Positions 6,461 to 12,856 of a stretch of 51,220 nt of DNA are shown here, piece by piece. The position numbers were made by a program, and so were the translations under genes. How positions within the stretch are numbered: the first letter of the stretch is position 1; each line of letters starts with the position of its first letter. The notes below the pieces were generated by a model that was not told where the DNA came from, made no database searches, and saw only the letters and a list, made by a program, of their open reading frames with translations. This DNA comes from a virus, in the IMG/VR virus record IMGVR_UViG_3300005096_000113, positions 1 through 51,220 of that record; one strand, written 5' to 3'.

Positions 6461-6970
6461 CGCCTAAAACTTTTTGACAACAGCTTAACAAAAAAATTTC
6501 ATAAAAAAATTCTATATCAAAAATAAATTCTTCTTATACCTCTTATATCTCTCTCATATATATCTTAACCTGTCTTACTAGAAATAAACGCGGAGGGTAT
6601 ATAAGGGAAGAAAGCTATTAGCAGTAGGTAGAAGGATAGTAGGATTTTTCATATTTACTGATAAGGTGGTTCCGACCCTGGAGGGCCACCTTTATTTATC
6701 AATAATATGTTAATCCTATCATCCTTTTATCTACATGTCAATACCTTCCTTTCTCTACACCCTCCGACCTAAAACCAATCAAAACCAATCAAATCAGAAT
6801 ACTAAAATCAAAATCTCTTAAAAAATTAAAATAGAAAAAATTAAAATAAAAAATCTAACCTGCCTAAGCCTTCCTTAATAATCCCGCCGTATACTAGCTC
6901 CATCAGATCAAGGCAAGGCAGCCAAAAAGGATCTGGTTAACTTCTAACCTTAATAAAGAGAACTTAAAAA
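6461..6970. other. Long non-coding region between 6461 and 6970
   Basis: About 510 bases with no convincing gene on either strand. It starts with a TTGACA at 6474-6479 that lacks a clear -10 at normal spacing, then a pyrimidine-rich stretch (about 6520-6578), then the large inverted repeat at 6591-6766, two copies of AAAACCAATC (6772-6791), and an A-rich tract of lysine-codon-like runs without a frame. A TATACT at 6890-6895 may be a -10 box for the gene at 6971. The region is a candidate replication origin or structured RNA locus. Confidence 0.6.
6591..6766. repeat. Imperfect 176-bp inverted repeat
   Basis: Arms of about 79-80 bases face each other. The outer ends are CGGAGGGT (6591-6598) and ACCCTCCG (6759-6766); intermediate segments GAAGGATAGTAGGATT and AATCCTATCATCCTTT pair with small shifts; the inner stem is AAGGTGG (6663-6669) with CCACCTT (6686-6692), and the loop itself contains CCCT-GG-AGGG. 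Mismatches and small bulges are scattered through both arms, so this is an old or selected structure, not a recent copy. Confidence 0.8.
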
Positions 6971-7693
6971 ATGAACAAAGCAAAATTATTCACTTCAGTT
7001 GCCACCGCCGCTCTTCTTGGTTCAGCTAGCTTAGCTTCAGTTGCAGCGCCGATTACGGTTGAAGGGATTACTTGGGATCCACAGAGCTTTATCGACTTTA
7101 GCGCTCAAAATGTTATGTTTGTGAATGATTTATCAGCCGTTGGCGATGTTGCATCCGGCATGGGTCAAGTATCGGCCATAAATGGGTCGTCAAACTTCGG
7201 TAGCAACGAGTTAACCTATATCTTCGGGGATTATGAGATCGCCACCTTAAATGGCAATGACGCGACATTCAGTGGTGGGTGGGTAAAGTTCTATTCGGAC
7301 GCCAACACGAACTTCGACTTTACCGATATGTCTACGGCTTCCGACGGTACCTTGTGGCTCTCATTAGAAGCGGCGGACCTAAATGGCAACTCGCTCATTG
7401 GAACACTTGCCAGTTTAAACGTGGACGGGAACGCTCAAGGGCTCCTAAACGCAGTGGGTGGTGCCGCATTAGCTAACTTTGATACAAACACTCGCTTAAA
7501 TGGAGCTGACTTTGAGTTCACAGCAAGCTGGAATCAGTTCCCTAACGGTGGATCAACGGTAGACGGTTTAGCTCATGTAGGAACCAGTGAGTTAATCGGT
7601 AACTCAATCCCTACCCCCGCCCCATTAGCCATGATGCTCCTCGGCTTAGGTATGGTTGGCTTCTCGATGAGAAAATCATCTAAAAAAGGTTGA
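6971..7693 (+). CDS. PEP-CTERM-type exosortase substrate (240 aa)
   Basis: A signal peptide (about residues 1-25, ending SLASVAA) precedes a beta-rich, Asn/Gly/Asp-rich domain with no basic clusters. The last 27 residues read PTPAPLAMMLLGLGMVGFSM followed by RKSSKKG: a Pro-containing motif, a short Gly/Leu/Met membrane span and a basic tail, the classical PEP-CTERM organisation with PAP in place of PEP. The protein should be exported, recognised by a host exosortase and placed in the envelope or released into the polysaccharide matrix. It has its own long upstream region and a strong terminator at 7728-7759, so it is a separate transcription unit. Confidence 0.8.
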   Translation: MNKAKLFTSVATAALLGSASLASVAAPITVEGITWDPQSFIDFSAQNVMFVNDLSAVGDVASGMGQVSAINGSSNFGSNELTYIFGDYEIATLNGNDATFSGGWVKFYSDANTNFDFTDMSTASDGTLWLSLEAADLNGNSLIGTLASLNVDGNAQGLLNAVGGAALANFDTNTRLNGADFEFTASWNQFPNGGSTVDGLAHVGTSELIGNSIPTPAPLAMMLLGLGMVGFSMRKSSKKG

Positions 7694-7727
7694 ATCTTAG
7701 GTAAGTAATCAACAAGCCTTCGTGGGC

Positions 7728-7759
7728 AAAAAGCAGGCGGCTAACCCCGCCTGCTTTTT
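7728..7759 (+). terminator. Intrinsic terminator, strong
   Basis: GCAGGCGG (7733-7740) pairs with CCGCCTGC (7747-7754) around a 6-base loop, extended by A5 with T5. The run of T ends only a few bases before the ribosome site of the next gene. Confidence 0.92.
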
Positions 7760-7774
7760 ATTTTGGAGAAAAAT

Positions 7775-8401
7775 ATGGATTATATCTTAATCAGAGAGGC
7801 GATAGAAAACCGGGCAAACCTAAATATGGACTGCCCGAGATCTGAATGTAAAAGTCATCACTTGTATGCGGACATTCAATACAGTAAAGAAGTATGGGTA
7901 TGTAGTGATTGCGAGACAATTTTTAATAAAGAATACCTTGTTGGGGCTCTTAACCAACATATAAAAAATGAAAATTACCAGATGGATAGCAGGAGTATCT
8001 TAGCAAAGAAAGAGTCAACTCAAGGGGTTGACACTTTAAATGCTAATGATTTTATACATAATGACTGTTGCATTACCAAACCTAAAGAGAAAAATGAAAA
8101 AAATATGAATAAGTCAATGATGAAAAAAATGATGATGATGAGCATGATGGGGCAAGGTGGCACGGGAATGGCCAATAATTTATTACCGATGATGATGATG
8201 AGCGACGACGGCGATGACGATGACAGCAAATCATCAATGATGATGCTCATGATGATGCAAGCAAATACCAAGCAAGCAAATACTCAACCAAATAGCACCG
8301 CAGATCAATCGTCTCTTATGCCGCTCATGATGATGATGGATGAGAAAGATAGCTTCGATATGGAATTCATGATGATGACAGCCATTGCCAAATATGACTG
8401 A
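7775..8401 (+). CDS. Met-rich, Asp-rich protein with N-terminal zinc ribbon (208 aa)
   Basis: The start is ATG at 7775, six bases after GGAG; a TTG at 7763 upstream would include the ribosome site and is not used. Residues about 20-50 form a zinc-ribbon pattern (CPRSEC, later VCSDC). The C-terminal half has repeated Met blocks (for example MMKKMMMMSMM, LLPMMMM, SSMMMLMMM, PLMMMM and EFMMM), alternating with Gly, Asp and Gln/Asn segments, including SDDGDDDD. Met-rich and Asp-rich repeats can bind Cu(I) or other metals, and low-complexity Met runs can mediate hydrophobic assembly; both are inferences. No family recognised. Confidence 0.75.
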   Translation: MDYILIREAIENRANLNMDCPRSECKSHHLYADIQYSKEVWVCSDCETIFNKEYLVGALNQHIKNENYQMDSRSILAKKESTQGVDTLNANDFIHNDCCITKPKEKNEKNMNKSMMKKMMMMSMMGQGGTGMANNLLPMMMMSDDGDDDDSKSSMMMLMMMQANTKQANTQPNSTADQSSLMPLMMMMDEKDSFDMEFMMMTAIAKYD

Positions 8402-8546
8402 AAACGAACGGCAGTCTTTATCTGAGGGTAATAAGTCGGCGGCGGTCAAGTCGTATATCTCTCGTCGAATGTCGCCAGGACTAATCCCTACCCAATTTTC
8501 TAACACGAACAGCGAAAAAAGCGCAAAAGTAACTGAATCGACTTAA
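8394..8546 (+). CDS. Possible small coupled protein (50 aa)
   Basis: The ATG at 8394 overlaps the last 8 bases of the Met-rich gene and the frame runs to TAA at 8544-8546. The peptide is polar and Ser/Thr/Asn-rich with SYISRRMSPGLIPTQF in the middle. There is no clear ribosome site, so expression would depend on coupling. It could be a chance frame. Confidence 0.35.
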   Translation: MTENERQSLSEGNKSAAVKSYISRRMSPGLIPTQFSNTNSEKSAKVTEST

Positions 8547-8548
8547 GG

Positions 8549-8577
8549 TTTACATTAAGTAGGGGCTAAGGTATAAT
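8549..8577 (+). promoter_or_regulatory. Sigma-70-type promoter
   Basis: TTTACA (8549-8554), exactly 17 bases, TATAAT (8572-8577): five of six and six of six consensus matches. The predicted start is near 8584. It drives either the short RNA ending at 8651 or, by read-through, the gene at 8680. Confidence 0.8.
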
Positions 8578-8583
8578 ACATTA

Positions 8584-8651
8584 TATGTAATTCCTATGCC
8601 CTCCCCGGCCTAGCCCATGCCTTATGAAATAATAAGCATGGGCATTTTTTT
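8584..8651 (+). ncRNA. Candidate small RNA or attenuated leader (about 68 nt)
   Basis: Between a near-consensus promoter and an intrinsic terminator there are only trivial frames (an ATG followed at once by TAA, and a five-codon frame). The 5' part carries a pyrimidine-rich CCTATGCCCTCCCCGGCC that could pair with purine-rich ribosome sites; the 3' part is the terminator hairpin with seven T. This arrangement is typical of a free-standing sRNA, but since a ribosome site follows 15 bases later it could also be a transcription attenuator for 8680-9078. Confidence 0.5.
8613..8651 (+). terminator. Intrinsic terminator of the candidate small RNA
   Basis: GCCCATG, one bulged C and CTTAT pair with ATAAG and CATGGGC around a short A-rich loop; a seven-T run follows at 8645-8651. 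Confidence 0.88.
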
Positions 8652-8679
8652 AATCTCAATAAAGTAGGAGCAACTCGTT

Positions 8680-9078
8680 TTGAACCTAGCTAGTTTAATC
8701 CATGAATTAAAAATCAGAGAGAATGCGTACAAAAACATTAAAAAAAGAACTCCCTATAGCGATGAGGAAATCAAGCAAGAAGCCGATAAGTATCAGCATC
8801 TGTCAGATTGGCAAAAAGGGCATCGGAAAACATATATGTCTGCGTGGCGACAAGCTAGGGTGGCCGAGTTCTCCAAGCATATGACAAAGAAAGCTCGTGA
8901 GAATATACCTAGAGAATATGGTAAGGGAATGTCGCCTGATGAAATTCAGCTTGAAGCAAATAAGTATAAATACCGAAGTGATTGGCAGCGAAAGTCAAGA
9001 GCCAGCTACTTAGCCGCCTTTCATTCCCTTGGCATTGATCACTTCGCTAAGCATATGGTGAGAAAGCCAATAAAGTAA
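8680..9078 (+). CDS. Protein with two copies of a phage repeat ending in HM (132 aa)
   Basis: The start is TTG at 8680, nine bases after AGGAG; no in-frame ATG lies near. The protein is a tandem repeat: YSDEEIKQEADKYQ-x2-SDWQ-x9-SAW-x6-EFSKHM at residues about 25-71, and SPDEIQLEANKYK-x2-SDWQ-x9-AAF-x6-HFAKHM at about 83-128. Repeats of the form E-x-F/W...Y-x-A...HM occur in phage proteins next to homing-nuclease domains; here no nuclease domain is present. Very basic, so DNA binding is plausible. It converges on the minus-strand gene at 9104. Confidence 0.7.
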   Translation: MNLASLIHELKIRENAYKNIKKRTPYSDEEIKQEADKYQHLSDWQKGHRKTYMSAWRQARVAEFSKHMTKKARENIPREYGKGMSPDEIQLEANKYKYRSDWQRKSRASYLAAFHSLGIDHFAKHMVRKPIK

Positions 9079-9084
9079 TTACTA

Positions 9085-9114
9085 TAATGCCCGCTAATGC
9101 CCGCTAATGCCCGC
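9085..9114. repeat. Three tandem copies of TAATGCCCGC
   Basis: A perfect 10-bp unit occurs three times (9085-9094, 9095-9104, 9105-9114) at the junction of two convergent genes. It encodes the last residues and stop of the minus-strand gene at 9104-9388. One helical turn per unit; possible slippage product or protein-binding array. Confidence 0.95.
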
Positions 9115-9388
9115 GTAGCTCATGATTAGCCGTAATATTCTCAATCCTTCCTATCACCTTATCGTCACTCTTCTCTATCGCGGCGATAAGGTCTTTTCTT
9201 AATTCATGATTTGATGAGGTGATCTTCTCAATGAGCTGCCGGTAATCTTGATTGTGAGACGACTTCATCTCGTTAATGTCATTCGTTGTCTCATTAGCCC
9301 AAGTGCCCATCACGCCAATCAGAGCAGCTAATACCACGCCAAACGTCCCGGCTGTTTTCGCACCTGCTTGAAATTTACTAAGGTCCAT
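9104..9388 (-). CDS. Membrane-anchored coiled-coil protein (94 aa), holin-like candidate
   Basis: Residues about 13-30 (AGTFGVVLAALIGVMGTW) form one membrane segment; the rest is a charged, helical, likely coiled-coil domain (QLIEKITSSNHELRKDLIAAIEK). GAGGAGAAA precedes the ATG. It is the last gene of its strand block and lies next to fibre genes, a position often used for lysis genes, yet one membrane span and a long coiled coil are not diagnostic of a holin. The 3' end has been shaped by the TAATGCCCGC repeat. Confidence 0.6.
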   Translation of the reverse strand: MDLSKFQAGAKTAGTFGVVLAALIGVMGTWANETTNDINEMKSSHNQDYRQLIEKITSSNHELRKDLIAAIEKSDDKVIGRIENITANHELRGH

Positions 9389-9417
9389 TTATTTCTCCTC
9401 GTTTTACCAAAAACCGA

Positions 9418-9446
9418 TTGACACATTACCTTTGATTGGTTAATAT
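9418..9446 (+). promoter_or_regulatory. Sigma-70-type promoter, consensus -35
   Basis: TTGACA (9418-9423), exactly 17 bases, TAATAT (9441-9446). It points rightward, against the surrounding minus-strand genes. The predicted transcript starts near 9453. Confidence 0.78.
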
Positions 9447-9452
9447 ACTCCC

Positions 9453-9561
9453 AGTTGCTTGCTACAGCGACTAACACGACTCTCCCTCTGCTGCTTCTAT
9501 TAAGTTGGATTTAGCTTTGGGCAGGAAGACCCAGGTATCCGAGAAATGCCTGGGTTTTTTT
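9453..9561 (+). ncRNA. Candidate small RNA (about 109 nt)
   Basis: A good promoter at 9418-9446 and an intrinsic terminator at 9529-9561 enclose about 109 bases with no usable frame; the only ATG falls inside the terminator hairpin. Both flanking genes are on the other strand, so the RNA would be antisense to the mRNA leader of 9104-9388 and lies just past the 3' end of 9596-10105. It may act in trans or as a cis antisense regulator. Confidence 0.55.
9529..9561 (+). terminator. Intrinsic terminator of the candidate small RNA
   Basis: ACCCAGG (9529-9535) pairs with CCTGGGT (9549-9555) around a 13-base loop, followed by a run of seven T (9555-9561). On the minus strand no T-run follows, so it acts only on plus-strand transcription. 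Confidence 0.88.
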
Positions 9562-9595
9562 ATCTTACCAAAAAATTAATCGACTTATCCTCGTT

Positions 9596-10105
9596 TTACC
9601 AAAAAATCAAATCAATCGCCGCCTGATCCTGCGCCGCATCCACTTTTGCATCAAGCACGCCTAGCTTAGCCAAATTCTGATACTTCCAATTCAGTCCAGC
9701 CGTCATTACGTCCTTGATCTCCAATGGAGTATGCATTGCTACTGCCCAAACTCCACCGGACTCACGTCGAATCGGATAGCCTTCCAGTGTTGTTTTTGAC
9801 ATATCACTAAGGCCAATGTAGTCACTCTGAGCTTCTGGCGTACTTTTGTAGCCAAACCCATTGAGCGTAAACCCGCTATGCATATCCTCAACACAGGCTC
9901 GGTCGATTTCTTTCCGTTTATCCTTCCTTAGCTTCTCGATATGAGCTTCTGGTAGCGCCGCAATGATATCACTCACTGCTTGGCTGCTAATCGCCTCCGT
10001 GGAATACAACTGGTCACCATCAAGCGTCAATGGCTCTCCTTCAGAAAACTGCCCAAGGTAAATGAGAGAGATGGGCAATATAGTTACTTCAGTTATAAAA
10101 AACAT
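9596..10105 (-). CDS. Tail-fibre-associated protein with DUF4376-like domain (169 aa)
   Basis: The C-terminal 110 residues (from KDKRKEIDRACVED to the end IDLIFW) have the helical layout KR-x-I-x4-x-E...GF...G...STPEAQSDYIGL typical of DUF4376, a domain found at the end of phage tail-fibre operons, often as fibre accessory or chaperone-like protein. The start lies 1-2 bases after the upstream fibre gene stop, so they are co-expressed. These fibre-like genes are well apart from the main tail operon, which ends at 23806. Confidence 0.65.
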   Translation of the reverse strand: MFFITEVTILPISLIYLGQFSEGEPLTLDGDQLYSTEAISSQAVSDIIAALPEAHIEKLRKDKRKEIDRACVEDMHSGFTLNGFGYKSTPEAQSDYIGLSDMSKTTLEGYPIRRESGGVWAVAMHTPLEIKDVMTAGLNWKYQNLAKLGVLDAKVDAAQDQAAIDLIFW

Positions 10106-10936
10106 TTATGCTACCCTATAAATTATTATTCGGACATCCCACGCTGATGACTCAGACGATCCGGTGTCTGTTCTGAATGCAAACCTGACCTGGTGGGCTG
10201 CATTTGTTAATGTACGGATGGCAAAACCAGATGTCTGATATCGCTGGGCAGAACCTGTGCCGCTGAAATTTCCGGCGTTGTCTTTTGGCTCTTGTTTATG
10301 GTTGGCAAAAATTACATTATCCAAAATGACAACCCCTTCAAAGTCATTACCATTCGAATCATGGTTCCACTGGTAATTCCATCCAATATAATAATCCCCT
10401 GCTGGAATGACGGGAATAGTTAATATTCCTTTTGTAATAAATCCCGTAGAGAAAGTCGTTGTTACTGCTGCGCTTTCAACCGATTGGAATTGACTCCCAA
10501 AAATCTCTTGAGGTGACCATAAAACATATGTAGCACCATCATGCTTCCAAGTGGTTGAGTCGTCTGTCTGAAATAATGAGTCACCTTCCTGCCTAAGCGG
10601 AATTAGGGCCAATCGTGCTGCTGCATCCGCCACCACATCGACTTCAGGTATTGCCGCGCTTGGTATATGGATTAGCGGTATCTCATTGAGTGCATTAAGT
10701 GGGGCCACCCCATTTGCAACGCCTTTTTCAGCCACTGGAATAGCACCTACCTGCGCGGCAGTGACTGCGTGAGGATTGGCTATATCATTTAAATGGTTAA
10801 CAAGGTCAGCCGCTGTAGCGAAACCTTGGGTGGCTGCATCCGGTAAATTTTGGACGGGGATTAAATCGGTTGGCGTAAATTCAGCCAAAGTATTGGTATC
10901 ACCAACCTCTGGCAGCACCTTAAGTGGGATTGGCAT
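10106..10936 (-). CDS. Tail fibre protein (276 aa)
   Basis: An N-terminal part with HLNDIANPHAVTAAQVGA (residues about 49-66) carries the NPH-x-VT motif used in many phage fibre shafts. A linker with IP/HIPSAAIPEV repeats follows, then a beta-rich C-terminal domain from about residue 145 with Trp-rich strands (YYIGWNYQWNHDSNG) that resembles a jelly-roll receptor-binding tip. AAGGATTC precedes the ATG. It sits in the minus block with early-type genes, away from the main tail cluster, which may allow separate exchange of receptor specificity. Confidence 0.72.
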   Translation of the reverse strand: MPIPLKVLPEVGDTNTLAEFTPTDLIPVQNLPDAATQGFATAADLVNHLNDIANPHAVTAAQVGAIPVAEKGVANGVAPLNALNEIPLIHIPSAAIPEVDVVADAAARLALIPLRQEGDSLFQTDDSTTWKHDGATYVLWSPQEIFGSQFQSVESAAVTTTFSTGFITKGILTIPVIPAGDYYIGWNYQWNHDSNGNDFEGVVILDNVIFANHKQEPKDNAGNFSGTGSAQRYQTSGFAIRTLTNAAHQVRFAFRTDTGSSESSAWDVRIIIYRVA

Positions 10937-10957
10937 AAAGAATCCTTAGTTATTTCC

Positions 10958-11293
10958 TTAGATTAGGGCAATGCTATCTAACGATCCATTAGCCCGAGCA
11001 AAAGGTATTTCACCACTAACGATAGCGATATTATCTGGCGATCCGTCCGCTCGAAGGAAAGGGATTAACCCTCCAACCGATGCGGGAGGCAATGCCCAGT
11101 TAGTTACCGTTGGTCCATTTTTCAGGTAAATACCCGGCGCGCCTGGGGTTGTTCGAATATAAACCGTAGGCTCTGGCGCATCAGCTAATGCAATAATTGG
11201 ATCAGCATTGCCGGTTAAAAAATTAACACCCCCAATAATAAGGGCATGAAACTCAGCAGCCTCACTGATTTGTTCAAGGTAGTCGGATGGCAT
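10958..11293 (-). CDS. Small fibre-related protein (111 aa)
   Basis: Not firmly recognised. A central segment PEPTVYIRTTPGAPGIYLKNG resembles fibre linker domains, and the C-terminus has two imperfect repeats, GLIPFLRADGSPDNIAI and GEIPFARANGSLDSIAL. It lies directly upstream of the fibre gene at 10106-10936, so it could be a fibre base segment. No clear ribosome site precedes the ATG; the leader is a 45-base pyrimidine tract on this strand (11336-11380). Confidence 0.6.
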   Translation of the reverse strand: MPSDYLEQISEAAEFHALIIGGVNFLTGNADPIIALADAPEPTVYIRTTPGAPGIYLKNGPTVTNWALPPASVGGLIPFLRADGSPDNIAIVSGEIPFARANGSLDSIALI

Positions 11294-11335
11294 GATTTTT
11301 TACAAAAACAAATGGATGAATCTTGATTGTATCTT

Positions 11336-11380
11336 AAAGGGGGAGGGAAAGGAAGGAAGGAAGGGAGGAGAGGAGAGGAG
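11336..11380 (+). repeat. 45-base uninterrupted purine tract
   Basis: All 45 bases are A or G, built of GGAA and GGAGA steps. It lies in the leader of 10958-11293, where the minus-strand mRNA would carry a pure pyrimidine run. Such tracts can form triplexes or change length by slippage. The next bases (11379-11390) hold a degenerate copy of the short leader hairpin found at 12.8-13.65 kb. Confidence 0.95.
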
Positions 11381-11397
11381 CGTCCTTGCTGTGGCAA

Positions 11398-12219
11398 TTA
11401 TCGTTTAGTTAATATCTCTGTTCTTATATCGGCTAACAGTTTGCCTCTAAATTTCCAGTAACCCATTGGCCGACGAGTACGCCCTGTTAAATAATATGTT
11501 AATGCCCCAAGTGTGGTTACTCGTCCATCATAAGATACTTTTCTCCCATTAATCACTTTACACTGAGATGGACGATCTGGAGTTACATTGCCAGTAAAGT
11601 CAAGCATCATCCCAGCGCCAATCCCCATTTGCGTCAACCCAGTCCGTGTCCGCTTTAGCCGTTCTCTGGTTGCCCCTTCATGAGGCAGCAGTAACTTTTG
11701 GCGAGGGTCATCCTCGTACCGAATGCCCGTCCGAAATGGAGAGTGGAGTACGGTTTCTTCCAAGCTATCAATCCGGCTATTGGCATTGACGATCTGCTGC
11801 TTTTGCTCGGCTAAGACTCTCTCTTGCTCAAGTAGCTTATTGATACTATATTGAGCGAGCTCCATTTGAGACATAGGTTTGGCTTCCATCTTCTCAATGA
11901 AAACGTCCTGAACCGCTATTTCTACGTCTACAGAGAGATATTGAGCATAAGCCAGTAGTACGTGCTTATTGCCAAAGCTTCCAGAATCGCCTCTACCCTC
12001 GCTCGTTTCAACTGCACATATATGTGCAGTTGATTCTAGCGCAATAATCAACCTTTTTGCCCGCTCAGTCCGTAACCAACTACCTGGCCTTTTACCCGGA
12101 TCGACAATCATTACGCCATCACCACCTGGCACTAAATGTGATTTATGCAGATCATTTAGGCTGTAAAGCCCATTTGTATTTTGTGATATTTTTACATTCA
12201 GTATTGTTAAATTATTCAT
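11398..12219 (-). CDS. KilA-N domain protein (273 aa)
   Basis: Residues about 18-110 follow the KilA-N pattern: GLYSLNDLHKSHL, PGSWLRTERAKRLI, then GSFGNKHVLLAYAQYLSVDVEIAVQDVFI. KilA-N is a DNA-binding domain of phage and large DNA-virus regulatory proteins. A coiled coil follows (about 130-165, LLEQERVLAEQKQQIVNANSRIDSLEE), then a C-terminal domain of about 100 residues of unknown type. Lambda-like phages use such proteins as antirepressors or regulators. The coding sequence contains a perfect 24-bp palindrome at 12009-12032. Overlaps the upstream gene by 4 bases. Confidence 0.78.
   Translation of the reverse strand: MNNLTILNVKISQNTNGLYSLNDLHKSHLVPGGDGVMIVDPGKRPGSWLRTERAKRLIIALESTAHICAVETSEGRGDSGSFGNKHVLLAYAQYLSVDVEIAVQDVFIEKMEAKPMSQMELAQYSINKLLEQERVLAEQKQQIVNANSRIDSLEETVLHSPFRTGIRYEDDPRQKLLLPHEGATRERLKRTRTGLTQMGIGAGMMLDFTGNVTPDRPSQCKVINGRKVSYDGRVTTLGALTYYLTGRTRRPMGYWKFRGKLLADIRTEILTKR
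12009..12032. repeat. Perfect 24-bp palindrome inside the KilA-N gene
   Basis: The half CAACTGCACATA (12009-12020) is followed directly by its exact reverse complement (12021-12032), without spacer. It encodes STAHICAVE. Possible operator for the KilA-N protein or another regulator, or a coincidental site. Confidence 0.95.
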
Positions 12220-12542
12220 GCTACTACCTCACTATCAACCGGCTTCCGCGCACAAAAAATACCCATTTTATTCTTTTTGTAAACAATTAATTTCGAATCC
12301 TCTACTCTATATACTTTATTCCTCCATCCTCCTTTTTTAAATCCTTTCGTAGAAGCACTTATGCCGCCTAAAAATATAGCCCTAGCATTCCCCCTCCCTC
12401 TATACCAGTGACTCCCATTTTCTGATATCTTAAATGCTTTGGCATCAAACGCAACTACTTGGCCATCCTGGTCTATGCCGAAGTATGTTTCTTTTCCTAT
12501 CATGTTAATGAAACTAAGCAACTTCTTTTCTCGTTTATTCAT
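12216..12542 (-). CDS. Small paralogous protein, copy 1 (108 aa)
   Basis: One of three related proteins (with 12857-13171 and 14210-14542). Shared core: YFGIDQDGQVVAF, then HWYRGRGNA, then FKKGGWRNKVYRV, then LIVYKKN. No family recognised; the small, basic, beta-rich layout with invariant Trp and Gly suggests a compact single domain. I choose ATG 12542 over an in-frame ATG at 12563 because the paralogs begin at the equivalent residue (MNKREKKLLSFIN), but the longer start is possible. It overlaps the KilA-N start by 4 bases. Confidence 0.65.
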   Translation of the reverse strand: MNKREKKLLSFINMIGKETYFGIDQDGQVVAFDAKAFKISENGSHWYRGRGNARAIFLGGISASTKGFKKGGWRNKVYRVEDSKLIVYKKNKMGIFCARKPVDSEVVA

Positions 12543-12549
12543 TTTATCT

Positions 12550-12789
12550 CTACTCAGTGGCATTTCTAAGGTGAAGCATGTAGAACATCAGTGAGACCTT
12601 ATCATACTCATTTTTCTCTATTAATTTGGATATCGAGGAAAGAAGCTCTCCATCATGGACTGAATTCAGTTGCCAATTTTTTCTGCCTTTCTCTTCACCA
12701 ATCTCCAAGCCTTTAGTGAACGACCCAACCACACTATCAAGTAGTATTTTGTTTGCCTCACTCTCTTCGCAATCATTAATTTTTGACAT
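12550..12789 (-). CDS. Hypothetical acidic protein (79 aa)
   Basis: Not recognised. Helical, with an Asp/Glu-rich N-terminus and a C-terminal helix KVSLMFYMLHLRNATE. A strong ribosome site GGAGAGAG precedes the ATG. It sits between two members of the paralog family and is preceded by one copy of the shared leader hairpin (about 12800-12815). Confidence 0.6.
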   Translation of the reverse strand: MSKINDCEESEANKILLDSVVGSFTKGLEIGEEKGRKNWQLNSVHDGELLSSISKLIEKNEYDKVSLMFYMLHLRNATE

Positions 12790-12856
12790 TTCTCTCTCCT
12801 AAAAGGGCGTCCCTGCCTGTGACTGTTTACTTAGAAACGACATTAACCTCGATACT

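Noticed and set aside
6461-6970. A protein-coding gene in the gene-free region
   Set aside because: No frame above about 40 codons with a start signal on either strand; the inverted repeat explains the structure better.
7763-7775. TTG start for the Met-rich protein
   Set aside because: The TTG lies over the ribosome site GGAG that serves ATG 7775.
8020-8506. Minus-strand frames opposite the Met-rich gene (Ile/His-rich)
   Set aside because: They are the reverse reading of ATG repeats (CAT codons for His, ATC/ATT for Ile) and have no ribosome site.
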